A stretch of 64,000 nt of DNA from the NCBI GenBank assembly GCA_003481745.1, contig QULP01000005.1, positions 62,001 through 126,000 on the forward strand, in the 5' to 3' direction. Numbering within the stretch: the first letter of the stretch is position 1; every line of letters starts with the position of its first letter. This DNA comes from Firmicutes bacterium OM04-13BH (GTDB lineage Bacteria > Bacillota > Clostridia > Lachnospirales > Lachnospiraceae). Under the pieces are notes generated by a model. It saw only the letters and a list, made by a program, of their open reading frames with translations. It was not told the origin of the DNA and did no database searches. Position numbers and translations under genes: made by a program. This document shows, in pieces, positions 17,336-25,456 of this stretch.

Positions 17336-17572
17336 CTATAATTCAAGTGAATCTTCTGCATCCACCCACATCTGTAAATTACCATTAAGATATAATCTCG
17401 CATATTCCAAAGGTTCATCCACAGCCAATGAAGTAAGCGCACATTCTGATCTGTATGTGGTTTTTAGATTTTTTTCAGCTTCCCAGCAATCAATACGAAG
17501 CATATATCCGGCACTTGTGTAAACATCAATACTATCGTGGTTTATGTTGTATTTTGCATAAATTGTTCTCAT
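17336..17572 (-). CDS. small DUF6061-like protein
   Basis: A 78-residue protein, MRTIYAKYNINHDSIDVYTS then RIDCWEAEKNLKTTYRSECA and ARLYLNGNLQMWVDAEDS. It resembles the small DUF6061 proteins common at the ends of gut integrative elements, but that call is from memory of the pattern. ATG follows GGAGATAAGATACG. It lies just inside the right end of the mobilizable element. Function unknown. Confidence 0.6.
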   Translation of the reverse strand: MRTIYAKYNINHDSIDVYTSAGYMLRIDCWEAEKNLKTTYRSECALTSLAVDEPLEYARLYLNGNLQMWVDAEDSLEL

Positions 17573-17639
17573 CGTATCTTATCTCCATTTTTTTATAATC
17601 AGTTACAGAGTTAAATATCGAAAACATTTCAATCAGTTC

Positions 17640-17870
17640 ACCATGTCGCTATTGTTATATGTTATAATGTGTTATGAAATTTTCTTTCCCTTAATTTTTC
17701 CCATATTAAAGTTCATGAAAACCAATGGGAGGATATAACACAAGGGAAAGAGTAAGGGAAAGTTCACTTGCTACAAACTTAGTATTTTCAAGGGTTTGCG
17801 AAGAATTTGATAATCAAATATAACAGTTATTAAATTTCCTAAAATAAGTGAAATATCAACTGGAAGTTAT
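17640..17870. other. right end of mobilizable element
   Basis: No gene. It contains TTTCCCTTAATTTTTCCC (about 17690) and CACAAGGGAAAGAGTAAGGG (about 17741), matching the arm-like set at the left end. AACTGGAAGTTATA at 17858-17871 differs by one base from a 14-mer at the left boundary and may be the attachment core. Confidence 0.5.
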
Positions 17871-18310
17871 AAACATCTTTGCAAATATACCATATCTATT
17901 AACTGTACACCACACTCATAAATTGGGTGGTCATAATTGTCCGTAAAGAAATTCGGAATATTGTGAGATCGGACAAATCCGCATTTTTCATAAAACGGTA
18001 CGGTCAACGGGCTGTCACCTGTTCCAACCTGCAAAATAGAATATTCATCTGCATATTTACTTGCAAGGAAGTCAATCAATGCTTTCCCATAGCCCTGTCC
18101 TTGATTCTGAGGATCAACTGCAATATTTTTAATTTCAAGTATTCCATTATCTTCATCAGTAACAACACATTCAGCTTTTACATTACCATCTTCAAGTACA
18201 TACATAGTACCTTTTTCAAGATAGTGATCAATCATATTTTCCTGCTCATCAGCTAATAACAATAATGCTATAAATTGCTTTTTATTCTCATTCACTTCTC
18301 GGATTTTCAT
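17867..18310 (-). CDS. GNAT family N-acetyltransferase
   Basis: A 147-residue GNAT. MKIREVNENKKQFIALLLLA starts the fold, CVVTDEDNGILEIKNIAVDP is beta4, and QNQGQGYGKALIDFL is motif A; PFYEKCGFV follows near residue 120. The start at 18310 was preferred over a longer form because GGAGTAATAAAT precedes it and the longer form overlaps the upstream methyltransferase. Acceptor unknown. It is the last array gene before the mobilizable element. Confidence 0.82.
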   Translation of the reverse strand: MKIREVNENKKQFIALLLLADEQENMIDHYLEKGTMYVLEDGNVKAECVVTDEDNGILEIKNIAVDPQNQGQGYGKALIDFLASKYADEYSILQVGTGDSPLTVPFYEKCGFVRSHNIPNFFTDNYDHPIYECGVQLIDMVYLQRCL

Positions 18311-18359
18311 ATTTATTACTCCGTCAAACTGAAAGTTTCTTTTTCTTGATAAATGGGGA

Positions 18360-19124
18360 TTAGTTTTCCTTTTTTCCAATCAGCAATAACCACCTATGGT
18401 CAAAGCATATTTGTCCCTCCTTGATATAGGGATTAAAACCTGTTTTATCTCCACCATTCAAATCGTATTCCATTTTATCAATAATATCTTTTTGAATATC
18501 CTCTGGTGTACTTGTCAAATCCATCCAACTTTGTAGATTTACAGGAACAAGTGTTGTTTCTTCAAGCTGAAGCTCAAAAGCATCCTCAAACAATGCTTCA
18601 AATTCTTCTCTGCTAAGTATTCTTGTATGTGAGTTATCACGCATCGTTTCAATAGCGTCATTAGTTTCACGCAATTCTTCTGTAGTCGCTACCATATCCC
18701 AAATAACAAGTTTTCCACCTTTTTTCAAAACTCGTTGCATCTCCCGAAAAGGCTTTTCAGGCTCAACAAAATGGTGCAATGAAAGTCTTGTAATCACAAG
18801 GTCAAATGTTTCATCTTCAAAAGGTAAGCATTCCGCATTCCCCGATACAAATGATATGTTCTGAATACCTTCTTGCTTTGCCAGTTTTTTTCCCTGCTCC
18901 AACATTGCTTCTGTCAAATCCAAACAAGTAATGTCCTTAACATAAGGAGCCACTGCTCTTCCACATATACAGGTTCCAGCAGCAACCTCCAATGCATGTT
19001 CATTGCCCTTTGCCTGAATACTACGAATCAAATAATCGGTATATTCTGCCTTAGACATATGATATGAAGCAAATTTCTCTGCTTGTGTACCAAATGATTT
19101 TTTCACTTCATTATAGTTATTCAT
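18360..19124 (-). CDS. class I SAM-dependent methyltransferase
   Basis: A 254-residue methyltransferase. The SAM motif is unusual but readable as ALEVAAGTCICGRAVAPYV (about 38-57), followed by CLDLTEAMLEQGKKLA, FVSGNAECLPFEDETFDLVI and the RVLKKGGKLVIWDMV strand, a UbiE/Methyltransf_11 layout. Appears complete, with GAGGTAAAAGTTT before ATG. Substrate unknown. Just upstream lies the AAATTCAAGTTTG motif that recurs in this array. Confidence 0.85.
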   Translation of the reverse strand: MNNYNEVKKSFGTQAEKFASYHMSKAEYTDYLIRSIQAKGNEHALEVAAGTCICGRAVAPYVKDITCLDLTEAMLEQGKKLAKQEGIQNISFVSGNAECLPFEDETFDLVITRLSLHHFVEPEKPFREMQRVLKKGGKLVIWDMVATTEELRETNDAIETMRDNSHTRILSREEFEALFEDAFELQLEETTLVPVNLQSWMDLTSTPEDIQKDIIDKMEYDLNGGDKTGFNPYIKEGQICFDHRWLLLIGKKEN

Positions 19125-19186
19125 AAACTTTTACCTCGCTGTAAACTTCAAAGTTTCTGTTCCTTACAAACTTGAATTTGACTTGC

Positions 19187-19510
19187 CTATTTTCTTAAAA
19201 TCTCATGTGGAGCTTCTATTTCATTTGCCAAGGTATGCTCTGTTAATTCTGACATCAATTTCAATTTTTTATTAATCAATGGTCGCATACAATTAGGAAC
19301 ATGTTCCTGATGCGCTCTGTGGATTGCTACACATTCCTTACAGTTTCCGTGATAACGACAGGCTTTCAGGCAAGGACAGTGATCTTTGTCTTTATACTCC
19401 TTACGAAATTCCGCTGCAAATTCTTCTTGCAGTCTCAGTCCCTCGACACGGTTTCCCTTATGAAATTCTACCATTGCATCCAGTTCTTTCTTGTTCCCTT
19501 CAATCTTCAT
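19187..19510 (-). CDS. small cysteine-rich hypothetical protein
   Basis: A 107-residue protein not recognised. The first half is charged and helical (KELDAMVEFHKGNRVEGLRL). The middle holds a cysteine cluster, HCPCLKACRYHGNCKECV, suggesting a zinc or iron-sulfur site, with a further Cys in HVPNCMRPL. ATG at 19510 follows GGAGG at a long spacing; a longer frame upstream lacks a better site. It sits between peptidase E and a methyltransferase and is followed 10 bases after its stop by AAATTCAAGTTTG. Confidence 0.65.
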   Translation of the reverse strand: MKIEGNKKELDAMVEFHKGNRVEGLRLQEEFAAEFRKEYKDKDHCPCLKACRYHGNCKECVAIHRAHQEHVPNCMRPLINKKLKLMSELTEHTLANEIEAPHEILRK

Positions 19511-19570
19511 GTTATTATAGCGCCTCCATTTCAACTATTCCTCATTTTCTGATAAATTAGAATTTTCAAA

Positions 19571-20173
19571 TTAGTCTTTGCAAATAACCTTTGAACCTTC
19601 ACCATCAATTACAATTCCCTGACGGTTGTTAATCGGGCATAGATTCAAATCCGAAAACTCAGTCATTATTTTCTCGGTAACTTTCTTAAATGGTGCTGTA
19701 AGATAATGCGGAAGAACATAGAAATCAATCAAATCAAGCCCTGCATCATCTTCTTGTGAGTAGTCCTCTGGCTTTTCATCCATTTGCTCGATATATTGGA
19801 TGCTTGGAGCGCATATAATTGCGCCTGCCGACTCGCCGATCATCAATTTTCCATTTGCCAATTCCTTTTTCAGTAGCCCATCAGTTCCCGTTTTACGGAG
19901 CTGGTCCATAAGAAAGAAAGAATTTCCGCCGGTAAAATATATCACATCTGCTTCTTCAAAAACAGACTGTATCGTTGAATAAGCCTCCGTTGAAATATCA
20001 ATTTCAGTTACGATTGCTCCCAACTTTTTGAATAATTTTCGAGCCGAGCCGGCATAACCGGTGTAGCCTTCACGCAGTGAAGCTGTTGGAATAAATGCGA
20101 CTTTCTTATTTTCAATTTCTTCCTTTATCAGACTTCCCACACTTGAAAAGTGCGAACATAAAAATAGTTTCAT
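19571..20173 (-). CDS. peptidase E-like (S51) protein
   Basis: A 200-residue member of the peptidase S51/class I glutamine amidotransferase-like fold. MKLFLCSHFSSVGSLI starts it, VAFIPTASLREGYTGYAG and VIYFTGGNSFFLMDQLRKTG follow, and the nucleophile elbow is MIGESAGAII with Ser about 120. Family members cleave Asp-X dipeptides. ATG at 20173 follows AAAGGAGAATATTG. It is the most upstream gene of the array and begins directly after a conserved element-backbone junction. Confidence 0.85.
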   Translation of the reverse strand: MKLFLCSHFSSVGSLIKEEIENKKVAFIPTASLREGYTGYAGSARKLFKKLGAIVTEIDISTEAYSTIQSVFEEADVIYFTGGNSFFLMDQLRKTGTDGLLKKELANGKLMIGESAGAIICAPSIQYIEQMDEKPEDYSQEDDAGLDLIDFYVLPHYLTAPFKKVTEKIMTEFSDLNLCPINNRQGIVIDGEGSKVICKD

Positions 20174-20237
20174 CAATATTCTCCTTTATAAATTCCGATT
20201 TGCACATCAAATCGTTTTCTTCATTCTATCACAACTT

Positions 20238-20518
20238 CTATTGATCCGCCATCAGTCTTTCGAACCAGGTATCCATGACAATGATAAACTGGCCTGTTCC
20301 TGGCAATTCTTGCAGCATTTCATCAAGAGTTTTCTGTTTCACATATTTCTGCACATACACCCAACAGGCAACGCTACTGGCTTCTGATACAATGTCAGCT
20401 ATGGTTTTGCGCATAAGCTCTTCAAATTCAGCAATTTCTTCTTTTGGAACAACATCATACAGGGTTGGTGCCTGATCCGTTCTCTGTGAAGATTGAAATC
20501 TACCATACTTAAAATGGA
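20238..20518 (-). pseudogene. fusion relic: ParB fragment joined to gene X fragment (copy 1)
   Basis: The 3' part (20238-20472) encodes HQAPTLYDVVPKEEIAEFEE to the end of the protein intact at 37690-38094 (gene X). At a CTGAT microhomology it switches to ILSMVDFNLHRERI, part of the ParB gene intact at 41154. The same junction occurs at 27860, so both copies descend from one deleted ancestor. Upstream it is cut by the IS200 stub. Confidence 0.8.
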
Positions 20519-20735
20519 ATACAGAATTCTTTTTCTGTATTTCGGTATAAATACTATGTGATACTGGCATTTCCATCGGGTATGTGATAAACTTCTATTG
20601 TCCATTTGGACCGCCTCCTTTGATTTTGAGTTTGGCTTGCAACACCATTCTCATCATATCACAGGAGGCTTTATTTTGTTGTCCTCACCGTCTCCACTTA
20701 TTCCATTCTCCCCAGCATAGCTGGGGGATTAGACT
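20519..20735 (-). mobile_element. tnpA: IS200/IS605 family left-end stub with tnpA start
   Basis: The minus strand from 20605 encodes MDNRSLSHTRWKCQYHIVF and PKYRKRILYS, the start of an IS200 TnpA transposase (usually about 140 residues). After about 29 codons it runs into ParB sequence. About 105 bases upstream CCCCAGC ATA GCTGGGG (20710-20726) is the sub-terminal hairpin expected at an IS200 left end. The catalytic HUH and Tyr are missing, so it cannot transpose itself. Confidence 0.75.
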
Positions 20736-20892
20736 TTTCATTAAGGAGAAGGATACCAAGTGGGCAGTGGGCAATACGGTGGATTATTCATCGTTTACGG
20801 TGGTTGTTTGCTCAGTTTTTTGGAATATAGATGATTTTGTCACAGGCGTAAAGTTCTTCTCCCCCGCTGTTTCGCATTTCATATCCGATATA

Positions 20893-20921
20893 TTTACAAT
20901 TCCCATCCAACTGACTATAAT
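20893..20921 (+). promoter_or_regulatory. promoter of dehydratase/activator operon
   Basis: TTTACA (20893-20898), a 17-bp spacer and a perfect TATAAT (20916-20921), 84 bases before the first gene. The rest of 20736-21004 shows no gene I can support. Confidence 0.75.
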
Positions 20922-21004
20922 AAAGAATGTCCGTTTGCCTGCAAAGGCGCGGAACCATATCCATCTGCATCAGGGCGATATGACAGAAAAATGAACTTAA
21001 AAGA

Positions 21005-22300
21005 ATGGAAGAAAGAACAATGGATGTAATTGAAAAATTTGGAAATAGGGTGAGCAGCCAGGCGCTTAAGGATCCAGAAAAAGCGCGTCGGCTGCTTCTT
21101 GCGGGATACCGCCTGCAGGAAAAGAAGCTTCAGTTTTTGCCGGATCGGGGGCTACCGTCGTCGGGACAGTATGTGGCGCGGGTGGTTATGAAAAATATCA
21201 TTCAGTCGCTGTCGGAACCGGAGAATGCGGCGATGGTCAGCATATTTGTGCCGGGAGAGCTGGTGATGGCGGCAGGGCTGACGCCGTACTCAGTGGAGGC
21301 GATGTCCTGTTTTATGGCGGGAACGAAGTGTGAGCAGACGTTTCTTCGGAAAACGGAGGAAGAAGGATTTCCGGAGACGATGTGTTCGTACCACAGGGTG
21401 TTTCTGGGGGCGGCGCTGACGGGGATTCTGCCAAAACCGAACTGCATGATTTATACGAACCTTGCGTGTGATGGAAATATGATGACGTTTCCGTATTTAA
21501 AGGATAAATTTGAATGTCCAGGCTTTTATATTGATGTTCCGTATGAGAAAAACCGGGAATCGGTTCTGTATGTGGCGGATCAGCTACGGAAATTAAAACG
21601 GTTTCTGGAGGAGACGACGGACAGACGGATTTCGGAGGAAACAGTGCGGAGTGCGGTAGATAACAGCCGAAAAGCGGCAGCGAATTATAAAAAACAGCTT
21701 GCCCTGCGGTGTGCGCATGACCCGGTGACCTCTCTGACGAATGAATTGTATGCGCTTTTTATGTGCCATCTGATGGCTGGCTCAGAGACGGCGGTTACCT
21801 ATACGGAAAAACTTCTGCGCGATGTGCGGATGTCACCGAGGGGAGATGGTCTTTCGGTAATCTGGATGCACATCATGCCATTTTTACAGGAGCCGGTTAA
21901 GGATATTTTTAATTATAGTAAGAAAATGCACATCCGCGCTTGTGATTTCATCGCAGATGGTTTTCAGGAGATGCATGCGGAAGACCCGTATGAGGCGATG
22001 GCAGAGAAAATGGTCTACTGCATTTACAATGGCAGTGTGAAACAGAGAATTGAGGAAGCGGAACGGCTTGCCAGAATCACGGAATCGGATGGTGCTGTTT
22101 TATTTGCCCACTGGGGCTGTAAGGGAACGATCGGTGCATCCAGCCTGATTAAGCAGTCCTTAGAAAAGACAGGCCTTCCGACGATGATTCTCGACGGTGA
22201 CGGCTGCAACCCCGCCAATACCAGCGACGGTCAGGTATCGACGCGGCTTCAGGCGTTTGTGGAAATGCTGGAAAAGGGCAAGGAGGAGAAACACGCATGA
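21005..22300 (+). CDS. 2-hydroxyacyl-CoA dehydratase subunit D-like (HgdB family)
   Basis: A 431-residue HgdB/FldC-type iron-sulfur protein. Readable marks are SIFVPGELVMAAGLTPYSVE, AMSCFMAGTKCEQTF, ETMCSYHRVFLGAAL (candidate cluster cysteines) and the C-terminal ITESDGAVLFAHWGCKG then PTMILDGDGCNP. Classical members bind a [4Fe-4S] cluster and dehydrate 2-hydroxyacyl-CoA after ATP-driven electron transfer; related double-cubane proteins do other hard reductions. The next gene starts inside its stop (ATGA). An alternative ATG lies at 21020. GC-rich codon use differs from the AT-rich neighbours, suggesting separate origin. Substrate unknown. Confidence 0.82.
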   Translation: MEERTMDVIEKFGNRVSSQALKDPEKARRLLLAGYRLQEKKLQFLPDRGLPSSGQYVARVVMKNIIQSLSEPENAAMVSIFVPGELVMAAGLTPYSVEAMSCFMAGTKCEQTFLRKTEEEGFPETMCSYHRVFLGAALTGILPKPNCMIYTNLACDGNMMTFPYLKDKFECPGFYIDVPYEKNRESVLYVADQLRKLKRFLEETTDRRISEETVRSAVDNSRKAAANYKKQLALRCAHDPVTSLTNELYALFMCHLMAGSETAVTYTEKLLRDVRMSPRGDGLSVIWMHIMPFLQEPVKDIFNYSKKMHIRACDFIADGFQEMHAEDPYEAMAEKMVYCIYNGSVKQRIEEAERLARITESDGAVLFAHWGCKGTIGASSLIKQSLEKTGLPTMILDGDGCNPANTSDGQVSTRLQAFVEMLEKGKEEKHA

Positions 22301-24006
22301 TTTATTACGTCTGTAAGTACACCCCGATCGAGCTGTTCCGGGGGTTTGGAGAAGAATGTTCTGTTTTGGAGGAAATGCCGGAAAATTTCGAACAGTCGGA
22401 TCAAATTGCACATGCAAATCTGTGCGGCTTTGGAAAATCGGTCATTCAGGCAGTGCTGGAAGGAAAGGTTGAACAGCTGGTGCTGGTAAACTGCTGCGAT
22501 TCGATGCGGCGCGTTTACGATATCGTGGAGAGCACGGGAAAATGTAAGTTTTTATATATGCTGGATCTGCCGCATGATGATAATGAATGTGAAAAAGTGA
22601 AATTTGCGGGCACGATCCGGAGGCTTAAAAAGGCATATGAGGCATATTCCGGGAAAGTGTTTGATAAACGCGCTTTTATCAAGTCCTTTATTACGCCGGA
22701 AATGAACACGGAGCCGTACATTGGTGTGTTGGGCGTGCGGGTCAGCGGCATTCTGGAGGATATGATCCGGGACAATATCCAGATGGATGTGGAAAATCTG
22801 ACCTGTACGGGTGGTCGGAAACTGTCGGTCGTACAGGATGAAATGTGGAATATGGAGGAAGAGGAGCTGTTTCTTTCTTACGCGGACGTCCTGCTGGGAC
22901 AGATGCCGTGTTTCCGCATGAACCGTTCGATCCGCAGAAACCGTCTGTATCTGGATCCGAATTTAAAGGGAATTATTTATCACACGATCAAGTTCTGTGA
23001 TTATTATGGATTTGAGTATGCGAGTATCAAGCGGGATATCAAGGTTCCGCTCCTTAAGATTGAGACTGATTTTACGAGCCAGAGCGCGGGGCAGCTTTTG
23101 ACGCGCATTCAGGCATTTGAGGAGACGATCGAGGGATCAGAGGATATGGATCCGGGAAAAGGTATCAGTGAGGAGGCAAGAAAGAAGATGGAGTCAGGCA
23201 TTTTTTATGTAGCGGGAATCGACAGCGGTTCGACAAGTACTGATGTGGTCATACTGGATCAGGATGGAAAAATTAAATCGACGATGATTATTCCGACCGG
23301 CGGCGGTGCGATGATGAGCGCCGAGAAGAGTTTGGATCTGGCGATTGAGAAAGCGGGAATTAAGAAAGAGGAGATCGTGCGGATCAATACGACCGGATAT
23401 GGACGATCCTACATTGACAGCGGGGATGACAGCATCACGGAGATTACCTGCCATGCCAAGGGCGCAAATTATCTGAATCCGAATGTCCGCACTATCATCG
23501 ACATTGGCGGGCAGGATATCAAGGCGATCAGCATCGACGGGCAGGGAGCCGTGAAAAATTTCCTGATGAATGACAAATGTGCCGCCGGAACGGGACGTTT
23601 TCTGGAAATGATGGCGAAAACGCTGGGACTTTCCCTGGAGGAAATGAGTGTGAAAGGGCTGGAATGGAAGCATAATATCGTGATTTCCAGCATGTGTACG
23701 GTGTTTGCAGAGTCGGAGGTCGTGTCGCTGGTGGCACAGAATAAGGATGTGGCAGATATTATCCACGGTTTAAATGTGTCAGTTGCCTCAAAAGTCGGCG
23801 CGTTGGCAGCCCGCCTTGGAAAGGATCATCCAGGCGAATATATGATGACCGGCGGTGTGGCGAAGAACCGGGGTATCATCCAGGCATTGGAAGAGAAGCT
23901 TGGTGCTAAACTTTATATCTGTGATGAGGCGCAGCTCTGCGGTGCGCTGGGAGCGGCGCTATTTGCTTATGAGAAATGTAAAGGCAGTGCGGAGGAAACG
24001 CGATGA
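22297..24006 (+). CDS. dehydratase-like domain fused to BadF/HgdC activator ATPase
   Basis: A 569-residue two-part protein. Residues 1-290 look like a second dehydratase-type subunit (NLCGFGKSVIQAVLEGKVEQ, VLVNCCDSMRRVYDI, LDLPHDDNE, IETDFTSQSAGQLLTRIQAF). Residues 305-569 are an ASKHA ATPase activator: VAGIDSGSTSTDVVILD (phosphate 1), IIDIGGQDIKAI (phosphate 2), cluster cysteines in NDKCAAGTGRFLEMMA and ISSMCTVFAESEV, and MTGGVAKNRGI. The activator would hydrolyse ATP to inject a low-potential electron into the partner. Fusion of subunit and activator in one chain is not the classical FldI/HgdC layout. Translationally coupled to the upstream gene. Confidence 0.85.
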   Translation: MIYYVCKYTPIELFRGFGEECSVLEEMPENFEQSDQIAHANLCGFGKSVIQAVLEGKVEQLVLVNCCDSMRRVYDIVESTGKCKFLYMLDLPHDDNECEKVKFAGTIRRLKKAYEAYSGKVFDKRAFIKSFITPEMNTEPYIGVLGVRVSGILEDMIRDNIQMDVENLTCTGGRKLSVVQDEMWNMEEEELFLSYADVLLGQMPCFRMNRSIRRNRLYLDPNLKGIIYHTIKFCDYYGFEYASIKRDIKVPLLKIETDFTSQSAGQLLTRIQAFEETIEGSEDMDPGKGISEEARKKMESGIFYVAGIDSGSTSTDVVILDQDGKIKSTMIIPTGGGAMMSAEKSLDLAIEKAGIKKEEIVRINTTGYGRSYIDSGDDSITEITCHAKGANYLNPNVRTIIDIGGQDIKAISIDGQGAVKNFLMNDKCAAGTGRFLEMMAKTLGLSLEEMSVKGLEWKHNIVISSMCTVFAESEVVSLVAQNKDVADIIHGLNVSVASKVGALAARLGKDHPGEYMMTGGVAKNRGIIQALEEKLGAKLYICDEAQLCGALGAALFAYEKCKGSAEETR

Positions 24007-24016
24007 AGCGGCAGGG

Positions 24017-24208
24017 TTAAAACACTTGTATCGATATTTTCGTCAGATATTCACTGGGAGAGGCTGTGGCCAATTCGTCGATCACAGCCTCTTTATAAGA
24101 GTATTTGCCGGTTTTAAACTTGTGTTCATCGGTCCAATCAAAGAGTTTTTCGTAGGTGGCTTTCGAGTCATAGTAATTTCCCATTAAGTAAGCAAGTACC
24201 TTGCCAGC
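24017..24208 (-). pseudogene. GyrI-like effector-binding domain fragment
   Basis: A minus-strand frame open from a TGA at 24209 reads KVLAYLMGNYYDSKATYEKL, FDWTDEHKFKTGKYSYKEAV and ends ELATASPSEYLTKISIQVF. This matches the last 60 residues of GyrI-like small-molecule binding domains, often fused to AraC or MerR regulators. No DNA-binding part remains. It converges on the activator gene and overlaps its terminator. Confidence 0.5.
24059..24092 (+). terminator. terminator-like hairpin
   Basis: AGAGGCTGTG and CACAGCCTCT form a perfect 10-bp stem followed by TTTATAAG, 53 bases after the activator stop. It lies inside the GyrI-like fragment on the other strand, so it may be coincidental. Confidence 0.5.
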
Positions 24209-24323
24209 TCAAAGTGCTGCAACAGTCGCCCTCAACAGCATATCCAATATGCGCAAAGAAGAAGTATTGCAATATAGAACTACAACCTTCCTCTTCCATA
24301 TTTTTTTAATATCTGACACATTT

Positions 24324-24783
24324 TTACGGATTGCATTTTTTACACGGATCATAACCTGCAGCAATCAGCGCATCATTACTCTCTGATGAGGATTTTTTAT
24401 TGCTCTCCTTCATCTGTTTGAACGATGAACAGGACGGCCGATGAAATTTCTTTGTATTGGTATTGAGGATATAGGATTCCGTGCTGGTCTGCTGAGAAGC
24501 TACCTGCGTAACAGCCTGTGTGGCCTGCTCTGTTACTGCCTTCAAAAACCGGAGTCACCCGATACAGCACATGATTTCCAGTTTCTTTTACATAGTCCGC
24601 TGCCATATTCTCAAACGGCAGCATTCCCTGAACATTCAGATATCTGGTCCCAGTGATTAAGTTCTTCTCGTTTGCATTTTCTGCAGTAAGCTGATAACCG
24701 ATCAAATGGCAGCGATTATATAAATATTTGCCATCCACATTGTCATATTTGATCGTATGCCAACCAGATGGCTTTCTCTGACA
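24324..24783 (-). pseudogene. DNA/RNA non-specific endonuclease, broken
   Basis: From CQRKPSGWHTIKYDNVDGKY the minus strand encodes YNRCHLIGYQLTAENANEKN and LITGTRYLNVQGMLPFEN, the HNH-like core of a DNA-entry type nuclease (NRCHLIGYQL with metal/catalytic His). After HVLYRVTPVFEGSNR the frame shifts. The C-terminal tail YILNTNTKKFHRPSCSSFKQ and DALIAAGYDPCKKCNP continues in another frame to 24324. The N-terminal export region is also lost. Probably inactive. Confidence 0.75.
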
Positions 24784-25044
24784 TTTCTTTATCCTCTTTT
24801 CTTTGAAATATGAAAGAAAAATTATCCCTTCATATAACGAAACGCTCAGAGCATGTTTTACAGTGGTCAAAAGCAAATTTTTTTACTTTTTTTCTTACGA
24901 GTTTTCTTGCGAGTTTTTTTTTAATGCCACTCGTACGAAACTCGTAACATTAGATTTCTGCATTTATCCTAAAATTAAGTAAAAGAAAAAGAGCATATGG
25001 AATTGAATCCATACACTCTATGATTACTGGAACTTTATTTCATT

Positions 25045-25131
25045 TTAATTCAACAAACTTTTGTTTATCTCGTTCTTAAGTTCATCTTTATTCTCGTATG
25101 TTCTCACTATCGGAATCGTACTCTGTCTGTT
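25045..25131 (-). pseudogene. unidentified C-terminal gene fragment
   Basis: A 28-codon open tail, STIPIVRTYENKDELKNEIN then KSLLN and a TAA. The last codons read AAGTTTGTTGAAT, which shares 12 bases with the motif after the flavodoxin gene at 27010. Protein family unrecognised. Confidence 0.3.
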
Positions 25132-25179
25132 CTACATAATCTGCGGAACAGTCTCGTTTGTACGGATAAAAAATTCAAG

Positions 25180-25398
25180 TCGAGCATCCGCGAGACTTGG
25201 CGCGTGATTCTGGGCAGCGTAAGCTGACACATTCTTTACAGAATCACTGCGCATCCTCGCGGAGCGTTTATCTCAGTCGAGAAGACTCCCACTGAGACAA
25301 ATTTGCTGTTACTCACCACCTGAAAGAGGTGGGAGTCTTCTCGACTGAGATAAACTGAGCCACGGCTGTTCCAACATGAAATCAGCCGTGGCCTTATT
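25180..25398. repeat. highly structured inverted-repeat region
   Basis: Three or four nested hairpins in 220 bases. TCCGCGAG/CTCGCGGA enclose GCGC-GTGATTCTG/CAGAATCAC-GCGC. A perfect 27-bp inverted repeat runs at 25266-25292 with 25329-25355, its loop carrying CCACCT/AGGTGG. CCACGGCTG/CAGCCGTGG follows at 25360-25394. No coding frame. Possibly a non-autonomous IS200/IS605-type repeat or structured RNA. Confidence 0.6.
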
Positions 25399-25456
25399 TA
25401 TATCATTTCACTCTTTTTTGAAATAGAACAACATCACAGCAACAACTCAAATCGTT

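Noticed and set aside
20584..20994. 136-codon plus-strand frame
   Set aside because: Runs across the IS200 left end and the promoter of the next operon; composition not protein-like.
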